Below, in pieces: positions 24,240-31,972 of a stretch of DNA of 33,856 nucleotides (the stretch's first letter is position 1; each line of letters begins with the position of its first letter). The notes below the pieces were generated by a model that saw nothing but the letters and a program-made list of their open reading frames with translations, did not search any database and was not told the origin of the DNA. The stretch comes from Herbiconiux sp. GTDB taxonomy: Bacteria; Actinomycetota; Actinomycetes; Actinomycetales; Microbacteriaceae. The stretch lies in NCBI RefSeq assembly GCF_023264855.1, contig NZ_JAHFUW010000054.1, positions 1 through 33,856 of the forward strand, in the 5' to 3' direction. Made by a program: the position numbers and the translations under genes.

Positions 24240-25633
24240 CCAAGCAGATCTTCCTGGGCGCGTTCGAGGAGTTCACGCCGAACTTCATCAGCAACGCCTG
24301 GAGCCACCCCAAGAGCGACACCGAGGGCTTCGCCACCTTGCCGTACTGGCAGAACATGGCGCGTGAGCTCGAGGCCGGCGGGTTCGACTTCCTCTTCCTC
24401 GCCGAAGCGCTCGGCTACCCGATGCAGGCCGACGGCACGGTGCCGGAGGTCGTCATCCGCGAGGCCGTGCAGATCCCGGTGCACGACCCGATGGTGCTCG
24501 TCAGCGGCCTCGCCGCCACCGTCGACCGCCTCGGCTTCGTGGTGACGGCGTCGACCACCGCCCAGCAGCCGAACCTCAATGCGCGCACCTTCGCCACCCT
24601 CGACCACCTCACCGGCGGCCGGATCGCCTGGAACATCGTCACGAGCGACAACCAGGTGGCCCTCTCGAAACTGCTCGGCCAGGCGAATGTGACCCCGCAC
24701 GCCGAGCGGTACCGCCGGGCCACCGAGTCCGTCGAGCTTTCGCTCAAGCTCTGGGAGGGCTCGTGGGAAGACGACGCCGTGGTGCACGACAAGGCCACCC
24801 GCACCTTCGCCGACCCCGGCAAGGTGCACCGCATCACCCACCACGGCGACTACTTCGACCTCGACGGCTACTTCACGGCCATCCCGTCCCCGCAGCGCAC
24901 GCCGTTGCTGTTGCAAGCGGGAACCTCGCCCGCCGGCCGGGCATTCGCAGGGCGGTTCGGTGAGTGCATCTTCATCCAGGACCGGGATCTGGATGTGGTG
25001 AAGGCGAACGTCGACGACCTGCGCAGCCGGGCGGTCGAGAACGGGCGCGATCCGCGGGACATCAAGGTGATCGACGCGGTCGCCGTCGTGGTGGGGGAGA
25101 CCGAGGAGGAGGCGCAGCGCCTGCGGGCCGAGCTCGACGCCACGCCCAGCCGCGAGTCGGCTGCGGCGCTGTTCCTCGGCTGGAGCGGCGTCGACCTGAT
25201 GGCGTTCCCGCTCGAGGCCACGCTCGCCGAGGTCTCGACCGAGGTGGGCAAGTCGACGCTGGCGGTCTTCCAGAACGGCGACGAGAGCCCGACGGTCGCC
25301 CAGATCCTCGACCGCATCGCCAGCTCGATCGGCGGCATCCGCGTCACCGGCACGCCGGAGTCGGTGGCCGACCAGCTGCAGCACATCGTCGAGTACACCG
25401 ACATCGACGGCTTCCTGATCGAGTACACCTACGGCGGGATGGCGACCTACCGCGATTTCATCGACGAGGTGGTTCCGTTACTGCGCGAGCGCGGGCTGCT
25501 GCCCGAGGTGCCGGCGGGCGGATCGATGCGCCGCCGCATCCTGGGCCACGACAGCGACCGCCTGCCCGAGACGCACCCGGGCGCGGTGTACCGCCGCACC
25601 CACGGCGCCGATCCGGAGGCTGCGTCGGTCTAG
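24236..25633 (+). CDS. LLM class flavin-dependent monooxygenase, NtaA/SnaA/DszA type
   Basis: The 465-residue protein fits the NtaA/DszA branch of the bacterial-luciferase-like family by length and motifs (LGAFEEFTPNFISNAWSHP, ARTFATLDHLTGGRIAWNIVTS, RTPLLLQAGTSPAGRAFA). Such enzymes use FMNH2 from a separate reductase and O2 to break C-N or C-S bonds in small molecules such as nitrilotriacetate or dibenzothiophene sulfone. No reductase gene is in the window. The GTG at 24236 has AAGGAGA 8 bases upstream and overlaps the permease stop. Coupling to an NCS1 permease suggests a nitrogen heterocycle as substrate. Its stop shares the CTAG at 25630-25633 with the convergent ABC ATPase gene. Confidence 0.85.
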   Translation: MTKQIFLGAFEEFTPNFISNAWSHPKSDTEGFATLPYWQNMARELEAGGFDFLFLAEALGYPMQADGTVPEVVIREAVQIPVHDPMVLVSGLAATVDRLGFVVTASTTAQQPNLNARTFATLDHLTGGRIAWNIVTSDNQVALSKLLGQANVTPHAERYRRATESVELSLKLWEGSWEDDAVVHDKATRTFADPGKVHRITHHGDYFDLDGYFTAIPSPQRTPLLLQAGTSPAGRAFAGRFGECIFIQDRDLDVVKANVDDLRSRAVENGRDPRDIKVIDAVAVVVGETEEEAQRLRAELDATPSRESAAALFLGWSGVDLMAFPLEATLAEVSTEVGKSTLAVFQNGDESPTVAQILDRIASSIGGIRVTGTPESVADQLQHIVEYTDIDGFLIEYTYGGMATYRDFIDEVVPLLRERGLLPEVPAGGSMRRRILGHDSDRLPETHPGAVYRRTHGADPEAASV

Positions 25634-27510
25634 AGCGGGCCGATTCGGGGTGCCGCGTCGAACAGGGCGCGAGTATACGGATGCTGCGGCCGGGCGAACA
25701 CGTCGGCCGACGGGCCCTGCTCCACGATCCGCCCGTCCTTCATCACGGCCACCTGGTCGCTCATGTGCTGCACCACGCCCAGGTCGTGCGAGATGAAGAG
25801 GTAGGCGACGCCGCGCTCGCGCTGCAGCCGGTCGAGCAGGTCGAGGATCTGCGCCTGGATCGACACGTCCAGCGCCGAGACCGGCTCGTCGAGCACGACG
25901 ATGCGCGGCCGTGGCGCGAGCGCGCGGGCGATGGAGACCCGCTGCCGCTGACCGCCGGAGAGCTGCAGGGGGCGCGCCGACGCGGTCTCGGGGGAGAGGC
26001 CGACCTCGTGCAGAAGGCCGGCGACACCGTCGCGGATCACGCCGGCGACCGAGCCCGCACCAGCGTCAGCGCCCGAACCCGCACCGGAGCCCGAGTCCTG
26101 GCCGCGCAGTGCATCCTCGAGGATCCGCCCCACGGTCAGCCGGGGGTCGAACGACGAGAGCGCATCCTGGTACACGGCACCGAGCACTGGCCGGCGCGCT
26201 CGCCGGTCGCGTTCGCGCAGCGGTGCCCAGGGAGCGCCGTCGAGGGTGACGGTGCCGGAATCCGGCGTCGTGAGGCCCAGGATGATGCGGCCCAGCGTGG
26301 TCTTGCCCGAACCGGATTCGCCCACCAGCCCGAGCGTCGTGCCCGGGGCGATCACGAGCGACACCGCGTCGACCGCGGTTCGCGACCCGAAGCGCTTGCT
26401 CACGGCGGTCGCCTCCACGAGGGGAGTGACGGCGGGTGACGTGGTCGCGCCGGCCAGGTGCGCGGTCGGGGTGGGATGGTCGGCGGCCGGCCGCGCCGTG
26501 GAGAAGGGCTCGCCCTCCGTAGGCTCTGTTCCTGCAGCATCCGCTCCCCACCGCACCGAGAGCGGCACGCCCCGCGGCACCCCGGTCGGCACCGCCCGCA
26601 GCAGCGTCTTCGTGTACTCGTGCCGTGGGTCGCCGAGCACCTGCTCCACCGGCCCCGACTCCACCACCCGCCCCGCGCGCATCACCAGCACCTCGTCGGC
26701 GATGCGCGACACGACGGCGAGGTCGTGGCTGATGAACAGCAGCCCGGTTCCGTTCGCCTTGATGCTCTCGAACTGCTCCAGGATGCGGGCCTGCACCGTG
26801 CTGTCGAGCGCCGTCGTCGGTTCGTCGGCGATCAGCACCGAGGGGTCGGCGGCCAGCGCCGACGCGATCAGCGCCCGCTGGCGAAGCCCGCCCGACAATT
26901 CACCCGAGCGCTGCCGCATCCGCTCGGCCGGGTCGGGCATCCCGACCGACTCGAGCAACTCGCGCACCCGCACCTCCCGCTGCACGGGCGAGAGCGAGGT
27001 GTGCAGCCGCAGGGCGTCGCCGATCTCGCGCCCGATCGGCCGCAGCGGATCCAGCGACACCAGCGCATCCTGCACCACCAGCCCGATCTGCCGGCCCCGG
27101 ATGCGCCGCCACGCCGCCGCCGACAGCCCGCGCGCGATCCCGTCCCGCCCGGTGGATCCGAGAACGGATGCTCCGCCCACCTCGAGTGCGTCGGCCGTCA
27201 TCCACGATCCCGGCCCGGCCAGGCCCACCAGCGCCCGCGCGGTGACCGACTTGCCCGATCCGGACTCGCCCACGATCGCCACGGCCCGCCCCGCCTGCAA
27301 TTCGAACGACACCCCGTCGACGACGGCCGCCCCGCGCGCGCCGCGGCGCCCGCCCGTCCCGAACCCCACCCGCAGTCCCTCGACCCGCACCACCGGCGCC
27401 TCGGACGCCGCGCTTCGCGACGGAGTGTGCGGCGTTTCGGCCGTAACTACGGAGTGAGACTCCGAATCGCCCCCCACCTTCCGTCGCTGCAGGGGCGCGT
27501 CGCCGCTCAT
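25630..27510 (-). CDS. Fused dual-ATPase of a peptide/nickel-type ABC importer (DppD-DppF fusion)
   Basis: One 626-residue chain holds two ABC ATPases. The first has Walker A GESGSGKS (81-88), signature LSGGLRQR (205-212) and IADEPTTALD; the second has Walker A GESGSGKTT (from 397), signature LSGGQRQR (517-524) and VLDEPVSALD. A Pro/Thr-rich linker (about 310-365) joins them. The second half carries an unusual Gly/Ser/Ala-rich insert at about 472-490 just before its helical region. It energises import by the two permeases upstream. The ATG at 27510 overlaps the stop of the second permease (ATGA). The first 38 residues are a low-complexity tail containing a short hairpin at DNA level. Confidence 0.88.
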   Translation of the reverse strand: MSGDAPLQRRKVGGDSESHSVVTAETPHTPSRSAASEAPVVRVEGLRVGFGTGGRRGARGAAVVDGVSFELQAGRAVAIVGESGSGKSVTARALVGLAGPGSWMTADALEVGGASVLGSTGRDGIARGLSAAAWRRIRGRQIGLVVQDALVSLDPLRPIGREIGDALRLHTSLSPVQREVRVRELLESVGMPDPAERMRQRSGELSGGLRQRALIASALAADPSVLIADEPTTALDSTVQARILEQFESIKANGTGLLFISHDLAVVSRIADEVLVMRAGRVVESGPVEQVLGDPRHEYTKTLLRAVPTGVPRGVPLSVRWGADAAGTEPTEGEPFSTARPAADHPTPTAHLAGATTSPAVTPLVEATAVSKRFGSRTAVDAVSLVIAPGTTLGLVGESGSGKTTLGRIILGLTTPDSGTVTLDGAPWAPLRERDRRARRPVLGAVYQDALSSFDPRLTVGRILEDALRGQDSGSGAGSGADAGAGSVAGVIRDGVAGLLHEVGLSPETASARPLQLSGGQRQRVSIARALAPRPRIVVLDEPVSALDVSIQAQILDLLDRLQRERGVAYLFISHDLGVVQHMSDQVAVMKDGRIVEQGPSADVFARPQHPYTRALFDAAPRIGPL

Positions 27511-28391
27511 CGGGGACCCCGACGCTGCAGGGCGCGGCCGAGCACGGTGGCCGCGACGGCGCTCAGCACGATCGCGAGGCCCGGGAAGAACGTCATCCAC
27601 CAGGCCGTGGCCAGGTAGTTCTTGCCGGCGAAGAGCATCGCGCCCCACTCGGCAGCCGGCGGCTCGGCACCGAGACCGAGGTAGCTCAGCGCGGCGGCCC
27701 ACACGATCGCCTGCCCCACGCCGAGCGTCACGAGCACGAACACCGGCACCACCGCGTTCGGCAGGATGTGCTGCACCAGGATGCGCCCGCGCGATCGCCC
27801 GAGCACGACGGCCGCCTCGATGTAGGGCGCCGAGGCCACCGAGCGTGTCTGCGACCGGATGATGCGCGCGTAGCCGGGCGCGGTCGCGAGCCCGACCGCG
27901 ATCGTCGAGGTCACGATGCCGGGCCCGTACACGGTGATCACCAGCAGCGCCAGCAGCAGCCCGGGGAACGCGAACAGCACCTCGAGCAGCCGGCTCACCC
28001 CGAAGTCGACGACCCGCCCTCCGAGGGCCGCGGCGAGCCCCAGCACGAGCGCGAGCAGAATACCGATCGCCGTCGCGGCCACCCCGATCACGAGGGACGG
28101 TGCGGCGCCGTGCACGACCCGGGTGTAGATGTCCCGTCCCGATTCGTCGGTGCCGAACGGATGCCCCCAGCGCGGTGAGAGAAAGGCCTGCGCCGGGTCG
28201 ATGGCCAACGGATCGCCGGGAGCCAGCACGCCCGGAAGCACGGCCGCGAGCAGCAGCAGCGCCAGCACCCCGATCGCCACCCACTGGGCCACCCCGAGAA
28301 CGCGCTCGCCACGCCCCCCACCTCGCCCGGAACCCGGGCCAGTACCCGCGCGACCGCTGCCCCGCGCCGGCAGTTCCACCAGCGTCGTCAC
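27507..28391 (-). CDS. ABC importer permease, DppC/OppC/NikC type
   Basis: The 294-residue protein starts with a Gly/Arg-rich tail and a first membrane segment, then shows the DppC-like periplasmic stretch HPFGTDESGRDIYTRVVHGA and the EAA loop IEAAVVLGRSRGRILVQHILPN, and ends with LSYLGLGAEPPAAEWGAML, all typical of the second permease in peptide/nickel importers. The GTG at 28391 overlaps the stop of the first permease (GTGA), indicating coupled translation. A longer frame to 29333 is antiparallel read-through of the neighbour. Confidence 0.88.
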   Translation of the reverse strand: MTTLVELPARGSGRAGTGPGSGRGGGRGERVLGVAQWVAIGVLALLLLAAVLPGVLAPGDPLAIDPAQAFLSPRWGHPFGTDESGRDIYTRVVHGAAPSLVIGVAATAIGILLALVLGLAAALGGRVVDFGVSRLLEVLFAFPGLLLALLVITVYGPGIVTSTIAVGLATAPGYARIIRSQTRSVASAPYIEAAVVLGRSRGRILVQHILPNAVVPVFVLVTLGVGQAIVWAAALSYLGLGAEPPAAEWGAMLFAGKNYLATAWWMTFFPGLAIVLSAVAATVLGRALQRRGPR

Positions 28392-29440
28392 AGCGCCACC
28401 CCCTGCCGGCGCAGGCGGGGGTCGGCGAGCCGTGACGCCGCATCCGTCGCGACCGTCATGATCACGTAGCCGAGCGCCACCACCAGCACGACGCCCACCA
28501 CGAGCGGCACGTCCCGCAGCTGCACCGCGTTCAGCAGCGTGCGCCCGAGCCCCGGCCGCGCGAAGATCGTCTCCACCACGACGGCCCCCGAGACGAGGAA
28601 CCCGAAGGCCCAGCCCGAGAGCGCGATGCCCGGCAGTGATCCGTGCCGCAGCACGTGCCGCCAGCGCACGCCGTTCTCGCTCTCGCCTCGGGCCCGGGCC
28701 GACAGCACGAAGGGCGCCGAGAGCGCATCCAGCACCGACTCGCGCATCACCTGCCCGAGAAACCCGGCCAGCGGCAGCGCCAGTGTGAGCACCGGCAGCA
28801 CGAGCCCTTCCGGGCCCGCCGTGCTCACCGCCGGGAACCACCGCAGCGCCGTGCTGAACACCAGCACCAGCACGGTCGCCAGCCAGAAGTGCGGCACGGC
28901 GGCGGCCACGATCTCGAGCGTCGAGCCCACGGCTGCGGCGATCCGCCCGCCCCGCGTCGACCACACGGCCAGGCCCAGCGCGATCGCCCACGCCACGATC
29001 AGCGCGAGGGCCGCGAGCAGCAGTGTGCCGCCGATCTGCGCGCCGATCACCTCCGCCACCGGGCTCCGCAGGGAGTAAGACGTGCCGAGATCCCCGGTGG
29101 CGAGCCGCCCGAGCTGGGCGATGTATTGCACCCAGATCGGCTGGTCGAGCCCGTAGTCGGCACGCACCTGCGCCAGTGCCTCGGCGCTCGCCTGGGATCC
29201 CGGCCCGCCGAGGATGGCCTGTGCCGGGTCGCCCGGGATCAGCCGCAGCCCGAAGAACGTGAGGGTGGCCGCTGCCCACAGCACGAACAGGCCCCCTCCG
29301 ATCCGGAGCAGCACCCCCCGCACGATGACCCACCCGCGCGAGCGCGACGAACGACGGAGTTCCGGCGTCGGCGTCGGCAACGACGGAGTGGGGGCCCGAA
29401 CCGCGGCCTCCGCTCCGTCGTTACCGACCGTGTGCGTCAT
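28388..29440 (-). CDS. ABC importer permease, DppB/OppB/NikB type
   Basis: The first permease of the peptide/nickel importer has six likely segments, FGLRLIPGDPAQAILGG in the N-terminal part typical of DppB, and the EAA-like loop around ARGESENGVRWRHVLRHGSLPG. The start is uncertain. ATG at 29440 gives 350 residues with a 38-residue polar tail and begins 7 bases after the binding-protein stop. GTG at 29323 gives 311 residues and a standard N-terminus (RGVLLRIGGGLFVLW). A 56-bp palindrome covers 29373-29428, which would be coding with the long start and leader with the short one. Confidence 0.82.
   Translation of the reverse strand: MTHTVGNDGAEAAVRAPTPSLPTPTPELRRSSRSRGWVIVRGVLLRIGGGLFVLWAAATLTFFGLRLIPGDPAQAILGGPGSQASAEALAQVRADYGLDQPIWVQYIAQLGRLATGDLGTSYSLRSPVAEVIGAQIGGTLLLAALALIVAWAIALGLAVWSTRGGRIAAAVGSTLEIVAAAVPHFWLATVLVLVFSTALRWFPAVSTAGPEGLVLPVLTLALPLAGFLGQVMRESVLDALSAPFVLSARARGESENGVRWRHVLRHGSLPGIALSGWAFGFLVSGAVVVETIFARPGLGRTLLNAVQLRDVPLVVGVVLVVALGYVIMTVATDAASRLADPRLRRQGVAL
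29373..29428. repeat. 56-bp palindrome between the binding-protein and first permease genes
   Basis: Bases 29373-29396 pair with 29405-29428 at 21 of 24 positions, two of the three others being G-T pairs, around an 8-base loop. It lies 19 bases after the binding-protein stop. Such hairpins after the first gene of importer operons (as in malE-malF) protect the upstream mRNA and raise the ratio of binding protein to permease. That role is inferred. Confidence 0.55.
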
Positions 29441-29447
29441 CCGGGCG

Positions 29448-31094
29448 CTACTGCACCCACGCGTCGGCGAGGTACGGCAGCTGCAGCGTCGGCAGCAGCG
29501 AGAGTCCCTGCACCGAGGTGCGGTAGCCGATCTTCTGCAGGTGGTCGTAGAGCGGCAGCACGTAGGCGCCGTCGGAGAGGATCTTCTGCGCATCGGCGTA
29601 CGCGGCGGCGCGCTCGTCGGCATCCGTCGTCTGCCCGGCCTTGGTCAGCAGCTCGTCGAGCTCGGGGATGTCGACGTGCGAGTGGTTCGGGTGGTACCCG
29701 CTCGGCGCCGGCTGGATGTTGGCGGAGTCGTAGAGGATGCGCAGCACGTCGGCCGAGTTCTTCGTGTAGATGGCGCTGGTGACCCCGAAGTCCCAGGCGG
29801 CGAGCGAGGCGTACCAGCTGGACAGGTCCAGCGGATGCAGCTGCACGTCGAAGCCGACCTCCTTGGTGGTGGCCTGGATCTGCTCGAACAGCGACTGCTC
29901 GGCCGGGATCGACTGGTTGGTCGAGATCGGGAAGTCGACCGTCAGCCGCTGGCCGTCCTTCGTGCGGTAGCCGTCGGCATCGCGCGTGGTCCAGCCGGCC
30001 TCGTCGAGCAGCGTGTTGGCCTTGTCGACGTCGATCGCGAAGTCGTCCTCGTAGGAGGCGCCGTAAGGAGTCGAGGTCGACAGCACCGAGTACGAGCGCT
30101 CGACCGTGCCGAAGAACAGGCTCTCGATGCCGGGGTTCACGTCGGCCGAGGCGATGAACGCCTTACGCACCCGCTCGTCGTCGAAGGGCGCGTAGCCCGA
30201 GTTCAGTTCCAGACGAATGGATGCCCCGGGCAGGGCTCCCTGCAGAACCGCGAGATCCTCCGACGAGGTGGCGGTCACCACGTTGTCGGGCTGCATCTCG
30301 TCGATGACGTCGACCTGACCGGCCTGCAGAGCGGCGAAGCGGGTGGCCGGGTCGGGGATGAAGCGCCAGACGATCTTGTCGAGGTAGGCGGTGCCTTCGT
30401 GGGCGGCACCCGTGGGGGAGGAGTTGTACGACTCGTTGCGCACGAGCGTGACGTTGTCCTGCTTGGTCCAGCTCTCGACCGTGAAGGGGCCGGTGCCGAT
30501 CGGCGCCTCGCAGTTCTCCTCCTGCGAGCGGGTCAGACCGGCCGGCGACTCCATCGCCAGCCAGGTCTGCGCGAGCGACTCGAGCAGCGCGCTGTCGGGC
30601 TCGCTCAGCACGAAGCGGGCCGTGGTCGGGTCGACGACCTCCACATCGGCCACCTTGCCGAGCGCGAGGATGGCGGTGGAGGATGCCGTGGCCGGGTCTT
30701 TCATGTGCTCGACGTTCGCCTTCACGGCCTCGGCGTCGAACGGCGTGCCGTCGGTGAAGGTCACGTCGTCGCGGAGCGTGATGTCCCAGCTCAGCCCATC
30801 GGCCGACGGGGTGCCCGCCGTCGCGAGCCAGGGCACGATCGCGCCGTCGGCATCCTGCGAGAACAGCGACTCGAGCACGTTGGTGCCGAGCAGCGCCTGA
30901 GGCATGTTGCCGCCCACGTGCGGGTCGAGGCAGGTCGGCTCGCCGAAGCCGGTGGCGTAGGTGAGGGTGCCGCCGGCGACCGGCGTGCTCTCGGTGGTCG
31001 CGGGGGAGGCGCCCGCACAGCCCGCCAGCAGGATCGCGGTGGTGGCGGTCACCGCAAGAGCGGACAGGGTTCGTGATCGATGGCGGAGTGGCAC
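29448..31094 (-). CDS. Solute-binding lipoprotein of a peptide/nickel-type ABC importer (SBP_bac_5)
   Basis: The 548-residue protein has a Sec lipoprotein signal with lipobox LLAGC (Cys26), then the family 5 binding-protein pattern: GGTLTYATGFGEPTCLDPH, LLGTNVLESLF, the family motif region LRDDVTFTDGTPFDAEAVKANVEHMKD and FIPDPATRFAALQAGQVDVID. It should bind a peptide or other small solute outside the cell. The GTG at 31094 is chosen because the positively charged signal start follows directly; no strong ribosome site is visible and an upstream start is possible. It is the first gene of the operon and faces a TetR gene. Confidence 0.85.
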   Translation of the reverse strand: MPLRHRSRTLSALAVTATTAILLAGCAGASPATTESTPVAGGTLTYATGFGEPTCLDPHVGGNMPQALLGTNVLESLFSQDADGAIVPWLATAGTPSADGLSWDITLRDDVTFTDGTPFDAEAVKANVEHMKDPATASSTAILALGKVADVEVVDPTTARFVLSEPDSALLESLAQTWLAMESPAGLTRSQEENCEAPIGTGPFTVESWTKQDNVTLVRNESYNSSPTGAAHEGTAYLDKIVWRFIPDPATRFAALQAGQVDVIDEMQPDNVVTATSSEDLAVLQGALPGASIRLELNSGYAPFDDERVRKAFIASADVNPGIESLFFGTVERSYSVLSTSTPYGASYEDDFAIDVDKANTLLDEAGWTTRDADGYRTKDGQRLTVDFPISTNQSIPAEQSLFEQIQATTKEVGFDVQLHPLDLSSWYASLAAWDFGVTSAIYTKNSADVLRILYDSANIQPAPSGYHPNHSHVDIPELDELLTKAGQTTDADERAAAYADAQKILSDGAYVLPLYDHLQKIGYRTSVQGLSLLPTLQLPYLADAWVQ

Positions 31095-31147
31095 TCTGGA
31101 GCTCGTCTCATGTGGAATGGTGGGAGGGCGATCTGCTGTGATCGTCA

Positions 31148-31168
31148 CCAGTCTAATTGTTGGACTGG
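31148..31168. promoter_or_regulatory. Putative TetR operator over the importer promoter
   Basis: A 21-base palindrome begins CCAGTC and ends GACTGG; 8 of 10 position pairs match around its centre at 31158. On the minus strand it contains TAGACT (31155-31150), the likely -10 of the importer operon, with a transcript start near 31143. On the plus strand TAGATA (31172-31177) is a likely -10 of tetR. A repressor bound here would block the importer and could also affect its own gene. Confidence 0.6.
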
Positions 31169-31241
31169 GTCTAGATATTCCCGATCGACGGATGCCACGC
31201 CGGCTCGATCGCCCAACCGCCGAACCGCCCGAGGAGATCAG

Positions 31242-31823
31242 ATGGCCGGACGCCCCCGCGCCTCCTCCCAGCGGATGCTCGAAGAGGCCGCCTCCGAGCT
31301 CTTCCTCGAGCAGGGCTACGCCAAGACCACGATCGAGCAGATCACCCAGCGCGCCGGGGTGAGCCGCAACACCTTCTTCAACTACTTCGGCTCGAAGAGC
31401 GACCTGCTCTGGATCGAGTTGGATACCAGCCTCGCCGTGCTCTCCGAGGCGCTCGCCGAGGCACCGGAGGGGGAGCCGCCGCTGCGAGCCGTGGCCGGCG
31501 CCCTGCACGCGACCGCCGAGACCTTCACGCCCGAGCGCGCCCCGCTCGTGCTCACCCAGCACGAGGTGATGGGGATCGACGCCGAGCTGAAGGCGACGGG
31601 GCTCGCGCGGGCCCTCGCGCACGCCGACGTGATCGAGCGGTTCCTGGCGGTGCGCCTGACCGGTCCGGATGCCGCGCTCCGCGCGCGGGCGATCGCGCTG
31701 GCGGTGCTCGGTGCCGCAGCGGCCGCGGTGGGGCGCTGGGCGGCCGACGGCCCCGAACGCGATCCCCTCGTCGCGTACGTCGACCGGGTCGTGGGTCCGG
31801 CGCTCGCCGGGTTCGGCGGCTGA
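31242..31823 (+). CDS. TetR family transcriptional regulator
   Basis: The 193-residue regulator has an N-terminal TetR helix-turn-helix (about 8-54: TTIEQITQRAGVSRNTFFNYF) and a C-terminal helical ligand domain rich in Ala and Glu without recognised contacts. The ATG at 31242 has a clear ribosome site (GAGGAGA) and the HTH follows at the normal distance; the frame back to 31080 overlaps the divergent promoter. It most likely represses the divergent ABC importer through the palindrome at 31148-31168. Confidence 0.88.
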   Translation: MAGRPRASSQRMLEEAASELFLEQGYAKTTIEQITQRAGVSRNTFFNYFGSKSDLLWIELDTSLAVLSEALAEAPEGEPPLRAVAGALHATAETFTPERAPLVLTQHEVMGIDAELKATGLARALAHADVIERFLAVRLTGPDAALRARAIALAVLGAAAAAVGRWAADGPERDPLVAYVDRVVGPALAGFGG

Positions 31824-31834
31824 AAGCATCCGCT

Positions 31835-31855
31835 GCCCGGCTCGGCAGGCCGGGC
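31835..31855 (+). terminator. Hairpin behind tetR
   Basis: GCCCGGC and GCCGGGC form a perfect 7-bp stem with a 7-base loop, 12 bases after the tetR stop. There is no T-tract. It is followed by two imperfect copies of a CGACGGGCC block (from 31860 and 31882). Confidence 0.5.
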
Positions 31856-31960
31856 CATCCCGACGGGCCACCTCGCCACCTCGACGGGCCGCCTGGGCGG
31901 GCGACGTGTCACAGTGTTACGCCGGCGCCGCACCGATGACACCCGGCCCGCGGGCGCTCG

Positions 31961-31966
31961 TACGAT
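31961..31966 (+). promoter_or_regulatory. -10 element of the ATP-grasp gene (leaderless)
   Basis: TACGAT ends exactly 6 bases before the ATG at 31973. The bases between are TGGGGG, too close to the ATG to be a normal ribosome site. Confidence 0.55.
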
Positions 31967-31972
31967 TGGGGG

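Noticed and set aside
26043-26103. Irregular GC-rich repeats as a possible slippage or frameshift site in the fused ATPase
   Set aside because: The frame stays open and both ATPase motifs sets are in one frame, so it is a coding Gly/Ser/Ala insert.
27511-28443. Upstream part of the frame containing the fused ATPase
   Set aside because: It is out-of-frame read-through of the second permease; the ATGA overlap at 27507-27510 sets the start.
31860-31910. Repeated CGACGGGCC blocks after tetR as a possible attachment site
   Set aside because: Copies are short and imperfect, there is no integrase or tRNA gene nearby, and a terminator hairpin already accounts for part of the region.
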